Source of the DNA: Streptomyces albus subsp. albus
GTDB taxonomy: Bacteria; Actinomycetota; Actinomycetes; Streptomycetales; Streptomycetaceae
Direction: 5' to 3'
Length of the DNA stretch: 64,000 bases
Assembly (NCBI RefSeq): GCF_000719865.1
Contig: NZ_JOID01000010.1
Span: 62,001 to 126,000, forward strand
Below, piece by piece: positions 58,201 to 64,000 of this stretch. A program made the position numbers and the translations under genes. The notes under the pieces are model-generated. The model was not told the origin of the DNA, made no database searches, and was given only the letters and a program-made list of their open reading frames with translations. Each line of letters begins with the position of its first letter. Within the stretch, counting starts at the first letter, position 1.

Positions 58201-59485
58201 CGTACGGCAGGGCCAGACCGGGCAGGACCAGCACCGCCGCGACCGCGGGCGCCCAGCGGCGGCCGGGACGTGTGCGGGGGCTTCCGCTCGCGGACAGTAC
58301 GGCCGTCAGGTGGGCCAGTCCGAGGGCGAGCGCGAGGGCCAGTCCCGGCTGGAACTTGTAGATGTTGCGGAACGGCTTCAGCGCCCCGTTCAACCAGTCC
58401 TGGACGACACCGTGGAACGGACCGCCGAAGGCGCCGCCGTAGCCGGCGAGCGTGATCAGGGCGACGGCCAGGACGGTCAGCAGCAGCCAGCGGCGCTCCG
58501 GCAGGTCCCGGCGGGCCAGGCCCGCCAGCCCCAGCGCCGCGGCGAACGCCGAACCGAGGATGGTGACGACGGAGGCCGCGACGGTCCAGCCGGCCGGCAG
58601 CCATGCCTCACCGAAGTGCAGATAGGCCACCCAGTTGCCGGCGCCGCGCAGCAGTTCGGTCGCGGACATGGTGGCGGTGGTGGTGTCCGCCTGCTCGACG
58701 TACGGCATGAAGTTCTCGCCGTGGACGGCGAACAGGAGCAGCGGCACCACCCACCACACGGTGGCCAGCACGACGCCCGGTATCCACCAGCCCAGCAGCG
58801 CGCGCCGGCGCCGGCCGGCCGGGCGGCTGAGCAGGTACAGGCCCACGGGCAGCAGCGCGGCCAGCGTCGAGGCGGCGTTCACCCCGCCCATGAAGGGGAT
58901 CAGCAGGGCCGAACGTGCCGCGGCGATCCGGGGGCTCAGCGTCGCGGAGGTCAGCGGCAGCAGCACCCAGGGCAGCAGGGCACCGGGCAGCGCGGCGGCG
59001 GAGGTCGATCCGATGACGATCGTGAAGGTGGGCCACAGCGCGTACACCACCGCCCCGAGGAGCCGGGTCGCGGGGGTGCCCACGCGCAGCCGTTCGGCGA
59101 GCCTGAGGGCGCCCCAGAAGGCGGCGGTCACGATGACCGACAGCCAGAGCCGCTCGGCCAGCCACACCGGCACCTGCAGGAGGTCCATGAAGGCGTAGTA
59201 GGGGAGCGCCGGGAAGGCGTAGCCGATGTACTGGTTGGCTATTCCGCCGAGGCCCACATTGCCGTTCCACAGCGAACCGAGGTCGCCGATGAAGCGCTGG
59301 GGATCGAGGGCGACGCCGAGTTTGGTCTCGAACGTCATCTTCCCCGGGGACACCGCGAGGAAGCACACCAGCACAACGGCCCAGAAGCCGAACAGCAGGC
59401 GTCGTCCGCGCGGGGCCTCCGACGCCCCGGACGGCGTCGGGCCGGGCTGCGGCGCCCGGGTGGGCGCCTGGACCGTAGTGGTCAT
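55214..59485 (-). CDS. AftD-like alpha-(1->3)-arabinofuranosyltransferase family protein (DUF3367)
   Basis: 1423 residues; ATG at 59485 with GAGGA 6 nt upstream (an ATG two codons earlier is too close). N-terminal GT-C module of about 11 membrane helices: first outside loop MTFETKLGVALDPQRFIGDL, then GGIANQYIGYAFPALPYYAF. Mycobacterial AftD has, as I recall, DTKL at the start of this loop, Glu here. A long extracellular part holds two discoidin-like modules (AFDGNPDTAWAEG near 745, NLVDGDLTTAWIAGD near 960). C-terminal helices follow near 1260-1390. It would transfer a sugar from a polyprenyl donor to a wall glycan. Confidence 0.88.
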   Translation of the reverse strand: MTTTVQAPTRAPQPGPTPSGASEAPRGRRLLFGFWAVVLVCFLAVSPGKMTFETKLGVALDPQRFIGDLGSLWNGNVGLGGIANQYIGYAFPALPYYAFMDLLQVPVWLAERLWLSVIVTAAFWGALRLAERLRVGTPATRLLGAVVYALWPTFTIVIGSTSAAALPGALLPWVLLPLTSATLSPRIAAARSALLIPFMGGVNAASTLAALLPVGLYLLSRPAGRRRRALLGWWIPGVVLATVWWVVPLLLFAVHGENFMPYVEQADTTTATMSATELLRGAGNWVAYLHFGEAWLPAGWTVAASVVTILGSAFAAALGLAGLARRDLPERRWLLLTVLAVALITLAGYGGAFGGPFHGVVQDWLNGALKPFRNIYKFQPGLALALALGLAHLTAVLSASGSPRTRPGRRWAPAVAAVLVLPGLALPYVNGSILQPGAFTKLPTHWEKAAGWLEENASRSRALVVPATAHGIYTWGSPIDQPFDVLAETPWAQRDFVPFGTPGARRMTDAVEQALLSGTEVPGLQAYLARAGMHEVVVRNDLDPDQIGYVPPQTVKRTLESSGYRKVAAFGPLVTGGRIAADTPLQVQGLYPRLRAVEIYQPQDRDQRPGRVGVSAVADTAVVSGGPEALLQLSADPSMTDRPAVLAGDGLPQDVTAPVKAVADGLRRADTRFGLVNNNTSYTYTADERNHSGSLQNPGEKPKQILPSEGTGHQTTAELRGAESVTASSSGNWLFHLPQYDPVNAFDGNPDTAWAEGSPGEPAGQWLKVDFSRPTDIPASIQLTPLPGDGMRAAPTRVRIETDRGAAESPLQTNGAPQTVKAPAGEASWMKISIVAAQQARPGLSGAGFSEVSIPDVQVTRMLVLPADAERTDAAASVYSLHRGTDAGGLSPASAEVGLHRQFSTKETGEYAVSARAVAVPGGPLDELLDRSAPGPKKRVTASVDSTSRNGMSLGARNLVDGDLTTAWIAGDRPVVHLSWPGKEKIDEIILAPAGGVSTRPEQVMISSPDGAATADVDENGRVRFPEIETDRLDIAINRVAPLTVHNPVADAQLQLPVGLSEVHVPALADLRVPRPKPSARFSLACGEGPDLAVGGVLHKTKASGAVRDLTERRPVTVELCAGEEKDGTLELPPGEHAVEAGDAGPLAITDVTLTRGTPQKMTGAAGREATVTDWTDDSRTVSVSAGSGEAAYLQTYENANDGWKATLDGTELESVRLDGWQQAWVVPAGASGTVNLEYEPTGTYRAALAGGAIALLALVALAFVGRRRNAGGTDERLPEPAAPGMVLGTLALTAVVAVAAGPLALVVPVLAVAARFRPAVLVPTAAAAMAGAGLVAALGAGEPIASGQGAFSGLAQVLALVALSAALVTAGSPASAAAGSEREDDGRDAPEAGPVVTARLGGPGGGDRPEPPRWQPGGGGPA

Positions 59486-59507
59486 GACCATTCCTCGCTT
59501 CGCTTGC

Positions 59508-60257
59508 TCATGGGCTTCGCCGGAGAATCAGCAGCAGATTCCAGGTGGCAATCTCGCGGAGTCCCGGAACCCGGGTGATCGTGCTCGCGAGGAACGGCCA
59601 GTAGCGGGACCGCGCCGTCATGATCTGCACGTCGTCGCGGCCGCGGATGTGCCGCAGGGTGGGACCGATGTGGACGGGGAACAGGTTCTCGCCGACGGTG
59701 TGTTTGGCCTTCCGGCCGGTGCGCCGTTCGTAGCGGGCCCGGGCCCGGTCGGCCCCGAGGTAGTGCCACGGCGCGCTCTCGTGACCTCCCCAGGGGGAGA
59801 GCCAGTTGGTGAACGACAGGTAGATCAGTCCGCCGGGACGGGTGACCCGCGCCATCTCGCTGATGAACGTCTGCGGGTCCGACACGTGCTCCAGCACATT
59901 GGACGAGAAGCACACGTCGGCCGCACCGTCGGCGAGCGGCAGCAGATAGCCGTCGGCGAGCACCGCGTCCTCGGTGACCCGGCCCCGGGCGCTCAGCTCC
60001 CGCAGGTCGGGCTCGAAGAGGTAGCTCTGGGCGCCGCGGCGGCGGAACTCCTCGGTGAAGTGGCCGCTGCTGCCGCCGATGTCGACGACGATCTTGCCGG
60101 GCAGGTCGATGTGACGCGCCACCTGTGCGACCGAGTCACGGGCCAGCAGGGTGTAGCACCGTTCGGGATCGCTCTGTTCGCGCAGGAACGCCCGGAAGAG
60201 GGCCGCCGATCGCTTCAGCGACGGATCCTTGAAGGGACGTTCGGTGATCTCGGACAT
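59508..60257 (-). CDS. Class I SAM-dependent methyltransferase
   Basis: 249 residues from ATG 60257 (a GTG two codons upstream is possible). Begins MSEITERPFKDPSLKRSAAL. SAM motif I VVDIGGSSGHFTEEFRRRG (about 55-73), acidic FEPDLREL, motif III DVCFSSNVLEHVSDPQTFIS, then RVTRPGGLIYLSFTNWLSPW. It resembles the methyltransferase that sits beside a GT4 gene in the mycobacterial aftD neighbourhood (Rv0224c). Lies between GT4 and the AftD-like gene with tiny gaps. Confidence 0.88.
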   Translation of the reverse strand: MSEITERPFKDPSLKRSAALFRAFLREQSDPERCYTLLARDSVAQVARHIDLPGKIVVDIGGSSGHFTEEFRRRGAQSYLFEPDLRELSARGRVTEDAVLADGYLLPLADGAADVCFSSNVLEHVSDPQTFISEMARVTRPGGLIYLSFTNWLSPWGGHESAPWHYLGADRARARYERRTGRKAKHTVGENLFPVHIGPTLRHIRGRDDVQIMTARSRYWPFLASTITRVPGLREIATWNLLLILRRSP

Positions 60258-60263
60258 GGCCAC

Positions 60264-61475
60264 TCATCTGCCCCGTCCCGGGGCGGCGGCCGCCACCGCC
60301 TCGGCGGCGACCGCCTGGAACTGACGGACCGTCGCGCTCCAGCGGAAGCGCTTGGCGCGATGCGCGGCGGCACGTCCCATGGCCGCGCGCCGGTCGGCGC
60401 TGAGGGACAGGGCGCACCACGCGGCGGCGAACGAACTCTCGCCCCGGGCCAGCACCCCGGTCTCCCCGTCCTCGACGGAGTCGCACAGGCCGGGTATGTC
60501 GAAACCGATCGCGGGGGTGCCCCGCGCGGCCGCCTCGGTCACGACCAGCCCCCACCCCTCGACGAGGGAGGGGTGCAGCAGCAGCCACGCCTCGCACATC
60601 AGCCGGTGCTTCTCGGTCTCCGACACCCGCCCGGCGAACGTCACGCCGGGGCCGGCCATGGCCTCCAGCCGCTCCCGTTCGGGGCCGTCGCCCACGATGA
60701 CGAGCCGGCCGCCGGTGACGGGGCGGACCCGCTCCCACAGCCGGAGGAGCAGGTCGATGCGCTTGTACTCCACCAGCCGGCCCACGGCCAGGAACAGCGG
60801 TTCCTTCGCCTCGGGCAGCAGCGGACCGGGGTCCTCGACGCCGTTGTTGACGATCCGGATGCGGTCCGCGGCCACGCCGATGCCGCGCAGCTCGGAGGCG
60901 GTCGACTCGGAGACGGCCACCATCAGGTTGCCGCGGTGGGTGCCGGCCAGCGCCCAGTGCTCCAGCCTGCGGCCGAGCCGGGCCGCCGGCCCCGGATAGC
61001 GCATCTGCCACAGATCGGTGTGCACATGATTGACCAGGCACAACGTCGGTCCGCGGTGCCACAGCGGCGCCAGGTACGGCATGCCGTTGCACACCTCGAC
61101 CAGCAGGTCGCAGTCGCCGACCTCGCGGGCGAAGGTCGTCCTGGCGCGCAGGAAGTGGCCCGCGTCGCCACCCGCGGAGACCACCCGGTAGTCGCGTTCG
61201 GCGGCCGGGCCGCCGCACACGAGCGTGACCTCGTGGCCGCCGGCGGTCAGACCGCCGGCGATCCGGTCGATGAGCAGTTCCGAGCCGCCGGCGGACCGGT
61301 TGCCCAGGTCACGGCGGGCGAGGAAGGTGATCCGGCGCGGCAGTGGCGCCGTGGCGGACGCGATGTGCGGGCCGGCGGCGTGCGAGTCGGTGACTCGGCT
61401 GCCGGTGGGGGCTTGGGCGGGGACGGAAACGGTGTTTTTCCGACCTGGGTCCAGAGCGGACGTGCGCTGGGGCAT
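60264..61475 (-). CDS. Glycosyltransferase family 4 (GT-B) protein
   Basis: 403 residues, ATG with GGAG 7 nt upstream. GT-B pattern: N-terminal RITFLARRDLGNRSAGGSEL, hinge and donor site FLAVGRLVEYKRIDLLLRLW (about 232-251), VIVGDGPERERLEAMAG, VSETEKHRLM and the EX7E motif in PSLVEGWGLVVTEAAARGTP. A retaining, nucleotide-sugar-dependent cytosolic enzyme. First gene of the block; a TTACTC-type dyad sits about 220 bp upstream. Confidence 0.9.
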   Translation of the reverse strand: MPQRTSALDPGRKNTVSVPAQAPTGSRVTDSHAAGPHIASATAPLPRRITFLARRDLGNRSAGGSELLIDRIAGGLTAGGHEVTLVCGGPAAERDYRVVSAGGDAGHFLRARTTFAREVGDCDLLVEVCNGMPYLAPLWHRGPTLCLVNHVHTDLWQMRYPGPAARLGRRLEHWALAGTHRGNLMVAVSESTASELRGIGVAADRIRIVNNGVEDPGPLLPEAKEPLFLAVGRLVEYKRIDLLLRLWERVRPVTGGRLVIVGDGPERERLEAMAGPGVTFAGRVSETEKHRLMCEAWLLLHPSLVEGWGLVVTEAAARGTPAIGFDIPGLCDSVEDGETGVLARGESSFAAAWCALSLSADRRAAMGRAAAHRAKRFRWSATVRQFQAVAAEAVAAAAPGRGR

Positions 61476-61692
61476 AGGGGTGCTCCAACTCGGCGGCTGC
61501 GGGGGCAGACGGGTGAGGGATGGCCGGGCTTCCGGGGGTGAAGCGCTGGGCTGGCTCGGTGTGCGGATACTGCGGCTGGTGCGGGTACTGCGGCACTGCG
61601 GGCACTGCGGTGCCGGACCCGGTGGTGCGGTTGATCCGCCCGCACCGGGCGGTGGCGTCTCCTGGGGTGGGACTCAGACGGCAGACACTGGA

Positions 61693-61706
61693 TTACTCGG
61701 GGGTAA
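61693..61706. promoter_or_regulatory. Shared dyad motif, copy upstream of the GT4 gene
   Basis: TTACTCGGGGGTAA, an inverted repeat TTAC/GTAA just past the DUF3068 stop. It matches 12 of 14 bases of a site upstream of the DUF3068 gene (62843-62856, minus strand). The 233-bp gap also holds short CTGCGG-rich repeats. Confidence 0.4.
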
Positions 61707-61708
61707 CG

Positions 61709-62740
61709 TCAGTGTTGGTTCAAGCCACTCGTTCCGGCTACGTTCGCCGGTGACAAATTCGAGCTGTTCGACAACCCGTTTTCATCACTTTCCGAGTGTT
61801 CCGGCCGCCGGCGGCCGCGGATCACCAGCACAGCGCCGACGGCGGTGAGCAGACCGCCCGCGATCCCGCCCCCGAGCGGCGCGGTCTCGCCGAGCAGCTT
61901 CAGCCGGCCGCTGTCCTCGGAGGCGAGCTTCACCTGCTCGCGCCGGGTCGCCTCGGTGAACTCCAGCCGCTTGCTGGCGAGCAGGGTGACCACGTCCTTC
62001 TCCGAATCCGGGGCCCGCAGCGTCTTCGTCGGCGCGATCGCCGCGTTCATGATCCGGCCCGTGCGCGGTTCCACGATCAGCTCGATCCCCGCGTTGGAGT
62101 ACCACTCCTCGGCCAGCACCTGACCCGACTTCGGCCGGTCCACCAGCACGCCGGGCACCTGCCGGGTGCCGGTCTTGACGGCCTCGACGGTGCCGGTGAA
62201 GCGGTAGCCCTCGTGCCCGTCGATCTCGGTGCTCTCCTCGAACTTCAGCGGCACGGTGGCACCCAGGGTGCTGTCCCACCAGATGTAGGTGCGCTTCTCG
62301 ACGTCGAACGGGAACTTCAGGTACGCCTCGCCCTCGAACGTGGGCTTCTCCTCGCAGCAGTGCACGGGCAGGTTCGTCCGGCGGTCGGTCACCCAGCGTT
62401 CGGTGGTCCACTGCAGGGATTTCCGCGGGTCGTCCAGCGGCAGCGTCTTCGGCGTGTCGATCTGCGTCGACACGTCCCAGACCGCGTTGCCGCTGCGCTC
62501 GCCGGCGGCTACGTCTCCCAGCACCCGGCGGGTGATCGTTATCGTCTGGTCGTCGACCGTGGTGACGGACCCGGTGTCGAAGTAGCTGCCCTTGCCCTGG
62601 AAGACCGTCGTGGTGTTCACATCGGTCGGCGTGCGCTTGGCACGCGGCTCCACGTACCAGGCGAGCAGGGGGGAGAGCACCAGCAGGAAAACTCCGGTGC
62701 CCAGCAGAATCAGGGACGGAAGTGAGGTTGAACGGCGCAT
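61709..62740 (-). CDS. DUF3068-family membrane protein (porin PorA-like family)
   Basis: 343 residues, ATG with GGAG 7 nt upstream. One membrane helix at 8-28 (SLILLGTGVFLLVLSPLLAW), an extracellular domain of about 250 residues (LPVHCCEEKPTFEGEAYLKF, YIWWDSTLGATVPLKFEEST, EWYSNAGIELIVEPRTGRIM) and a C-terminal helix (GGGIAGGLLTAVGAVLVIRG) with an RGRRRPE stop-transfer. The mycobacterial homologue lies in the aftD region (Rv0227c). Function unknown; it may work with the glycosyltransferases. Confidence 0.88.
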   Translation of the reverse strand: MRRSTSLPSLILLGTGVFLLVLSPLLAWYVEPRAKRTPTDVNTTTVFQGKGSYFDTGSVTTVDDQTITITRRVLGDVAAGERSGNAVWDVSTQIDTPKTLPLDDPRKSLQWTTERWVTDRRTNLPVHCCEEKPTFEGEAYLKFPFDVEKRTYIWWDSTLGATVPLKFEESTEIDGHEGYRFTGTVEAVKTGTRQVPGVLVDRPKSGQVLAEEWYSNAGIELIVEPRTGRIMNAAIAPTKTLRAPDSEKDVVTLLASKRLEFTEATRREQVKLASEDSGRLKLLGETAPLGGGIAGGLLTAVGAVLVIRGRRRPEHSESDENGLSNSSNLSPANVAGTSGLNQH

Positions 62741-62838
62741 GCGGATACTCCGATACGGGCGCGATATGCGGGAGGGCTCATGGGCTGTGCGAAAAGGAAT
62801 CGCACACGCACGGATGTCGGCCCACCCGACGGCGAGAG

Positions 62839-62856
62839 TTACCTACCCCGGAGTAA
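62839..62856. promoter_or_regulatory. Shared dyad motif, copy upstream of the DUF3068 gene
   Basis: TTAC-CTACCCCGGA-GTAA, about 100 bp before the DUF3068 ATG and 129 bp before the small plus-strand gene. Its minus-strand core TTACTCCGGGGTAG matches the site at 61693-61706. Confidence 0.45.
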
Positions 62857-62984
62857 CAGTGCCTGTGAACGGCGAAATTATGCGGAGCTTGACCGCCTGT
62901 CAATGCGCTGCGCATACTGACCGCGCCGGACCGGGCCGGCGCGCTGGGTGACAGACCTCATCGACTGAGAGGCCGATCATCCTC

Positions 62985-63164
62985 ATGTCCAGACTGCTCT
63001 CCGCCTTCCTGACCTGCGTCGTCGCCGCCCTTCTGGCCACAGGCGCCGCCTTCGGAATCGTCGCCGCCCTCGACGCCACACCCGAGCAGCAGAATGTGCC
63101 GCTCGTCACGTTCCCCGACCCGCCCGCCGACGGGACGTCCAGCACGGGCCCCGGTGCGGACTAG
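62985..63164 (+). CDS. Small membrane protein, DUF2613-like (59 aa)
   Basis: ATG at 62985. Residues 4-29 (LLSAFLTCVVAALLATGAAF, GIVAAL) form one membrane helix or uncleaved signal, followed by a short Pro-rich outside tail (DATPEQQNVPLVTFPDPPAD). Size and pattern fit the DUF2613 family of actinobacterial small secreted proteins, one of which (Rv0236A) neighbours aftD in mycobacteria. Divergent from the DUF3068 gene. Family assignment is by resemblance. Confidence 0.6.
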   Translation: MSRLLSAFLTCVVAALLATGAAFGIVAALDATPEQQNVPLVTFPDPPADGTSSTGPGAD

Positions 63165-63227
63165 GTTGGAAAGCTGCAGGCCGGCCGACCGAGCGGCATG
63201 TGGACCGGACATCCAGGAGCGGACCGT

Positions 63228-64000
63228 GGAAGCGTCGTCAGCGTGGCACGACGTGCCGCGAGAGCGGATCCAGCGGTTCGCCGAGCGCGCCCTGGAGGAG
63301 ATCCCCGAGCTGGCCCAGGACATTCTGGCCGCGATCCAACGGGAGTACCCGGGTCTGGTCTTCGTCCCCGACGAGTCCGGAGAGCCGAAAGCCCTGGTGG
63401 CGATCCGGCACGCACTGGAGCTCTTCGTGGAGCAGATGGCCTCGGGCTCGGACCGGCCGCGCGCCCTGCTGGAAATGTTCCAGGGCTTCGGGCGCGGCGA
63501 GGTCGCGCACGGGCGCAGTCTGGACTCCTTGCAGGGCATCTACCGGCTGGGCGTGCGCCTCTCCTGGCGGCGTATGGCGGAGATCGGCCAGCAGGTCGAC
63601 ATACCGCCCTCGGCCATGTACGAACTCGCCGAGTCCGCGTTCGAGTACCTTGACGTCATGGTGGCCCAGTCGGTACGCGGCTACGCCGAGGCCGTCGCCC
63701 GCCACGCCGGGGAGCGGCTGCGCCTGCAACGGCTTCTCGTCGATCTGCTGCTCACCGAGCACCGCACGGATCCGTCCGCCTTCCTCGCCGCCCGCGCGGC
63801 CGACGCGGGCTGGCACCTGCCGGAAAAGGTGGCGGTGGCCGTGCTGCTGCGCCCCGCCCTGGAGGCTGTCGCCCCAGCCGTGGGCGAGGAGGTGCTGCTC
63901 GACATGGAGGGTGAGCAGCCGCGCCTGGTCGTGCCGGATCCGGACGCCCCCGGACGCGCGGAGTTGCTGCACCGGGCGGTGGCCGGTTGGTCCGGCGCGA
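63228..64000 (+). CDS. PucR-type transcriptional regulator, C-terminus outside the window
   Basis: Open from GTG 63228 (AGGAGCGGACC upstream) to the right edge, 257 codons seen. The N-terminal helical domain (RFAERALEEIPELAQDILAA, LEMFQGFGRGEVAHGRSLDS, LQGIYRLGVRLSWRRMAEIG) is that of Streptomyces PucR-family regulators. A GGDEF-like middle region starts near ADAGWHLPEKVAVAVLLRP. The expected C-terminal helix-turn-helix is beyond the window. Effector and targets unknown. Confidence 0.8.

Noticed and set aside
61520..61753. Possible Cys/Gly-rich small protein (CGYCGWCGYCG)
   Set aside because: The Cys-Gly pattern comes from short CTGCGG-rich repeats, there is no clear ribosome site, and the frame runs over the DUF3068 3' end.
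1..64000. tRNA, rRNA or known riboswitch genes
   Set aside because: I looked for T-loop-like GTTCGA contexts and found them only inside well-supported coding genes. No conserved riboswitch core was recognised, though a covariance-model search would be needed to exclude weak ones.

Overview
The window looks like chromosomal DNA of a Streptomyces or a close relative. This is an inference from very high GC throughout, many GTG starts behind GGAGG-type ribosome sites, families typical of that group (DUF6421, DUF5134, geranylgeranyl reductase, anti-sigma-type ATPase, CebR box) and an almost gapless layout of short operons. I found no rRNA, tRNA, CRISPR array, insertion sequence or integrase. About 60 protein genes are supported, two of them running off the window ends, plus two gene remnants.

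Layout. 1-6.5 kb: a truncated polytopic membrane protein, a DeoR regulator, a Cds1-like PLP enzyme, a small hypothetical, an anti-sigma-type ATPase and a ROK regulator. 6.5-11.3 kb: the most striking block, a translationally coupled three-gene operon on the minus strand (nucleotide-cyclase-like protein, degenerate P-loop protein with a helical C-terminal half, PycTM-type membrane effector), preceded by a Crp/Fnr regulator gene with a good promoter and separated from it by a 14-bp perfect palindrome. It resembles a Pycsar-type second-messenger defence system, but the cyclase has lost key catalytic residues. 11.4-20.3 kb: an MFS exporter, a dehalogenase-like hydrolase, a DinB/DUF664 protein, a geranylgeranyl reductase, an M20 peptidase, an L7/L12-like membrane protein, a kinase-NUDIX fusion and two gene fragments (TetR, metallo-beta-lactamase fold). 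20.5-26 kb: sugar and cellulose functions: a ROK kinase divergent from a LacI regulator, a secreted GH9 cellulase under a perfect CebR box, and a second LacI regulator.

26-35 kb: electron-transfer flavoprotein (etfB-etfA), flavin reductase, thioredoxin-like protein, PlsC acyltransferase, transglutaminase, a coupled DUF6421-SDR-threonine aldolase operon and a glycerophosphodiesterase. 35-51.5 kb: GNAT, VOC, DUF5134, an M56 peptidase, PAP2, HAD and TetR genes, a divergent pair of secreted proteins (LVIVD-repeat and DUF305), an ArsR regulator divergent from an old-yellow-enzyme gene with twin operators, a propeller protein, uracil-DNA glycosylase, a BadF/BcrA-type kinase, a CbiX-like protein, a FUSC protein and an Lrp regulator.

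51.7-64 kb: a minus-strand envelope-glycan cluster. It runs DUF3068, GT4 glycosyltransferase, methyltransferase, a 1423-residue AftD-like arabinofuranosyltransferase homologue, a condensation-type acyltransferase, a second methyltransferase, a DMT transporter and a Trm112-like protein, many of them joined by 4-bp overlaps. A DUF2613-like small protein lies beside it. The set recalls the mycobacterial aftD region, although Streptomyces is not known to make arabinogalactan. A PucR-type regulator runs off the right edge.
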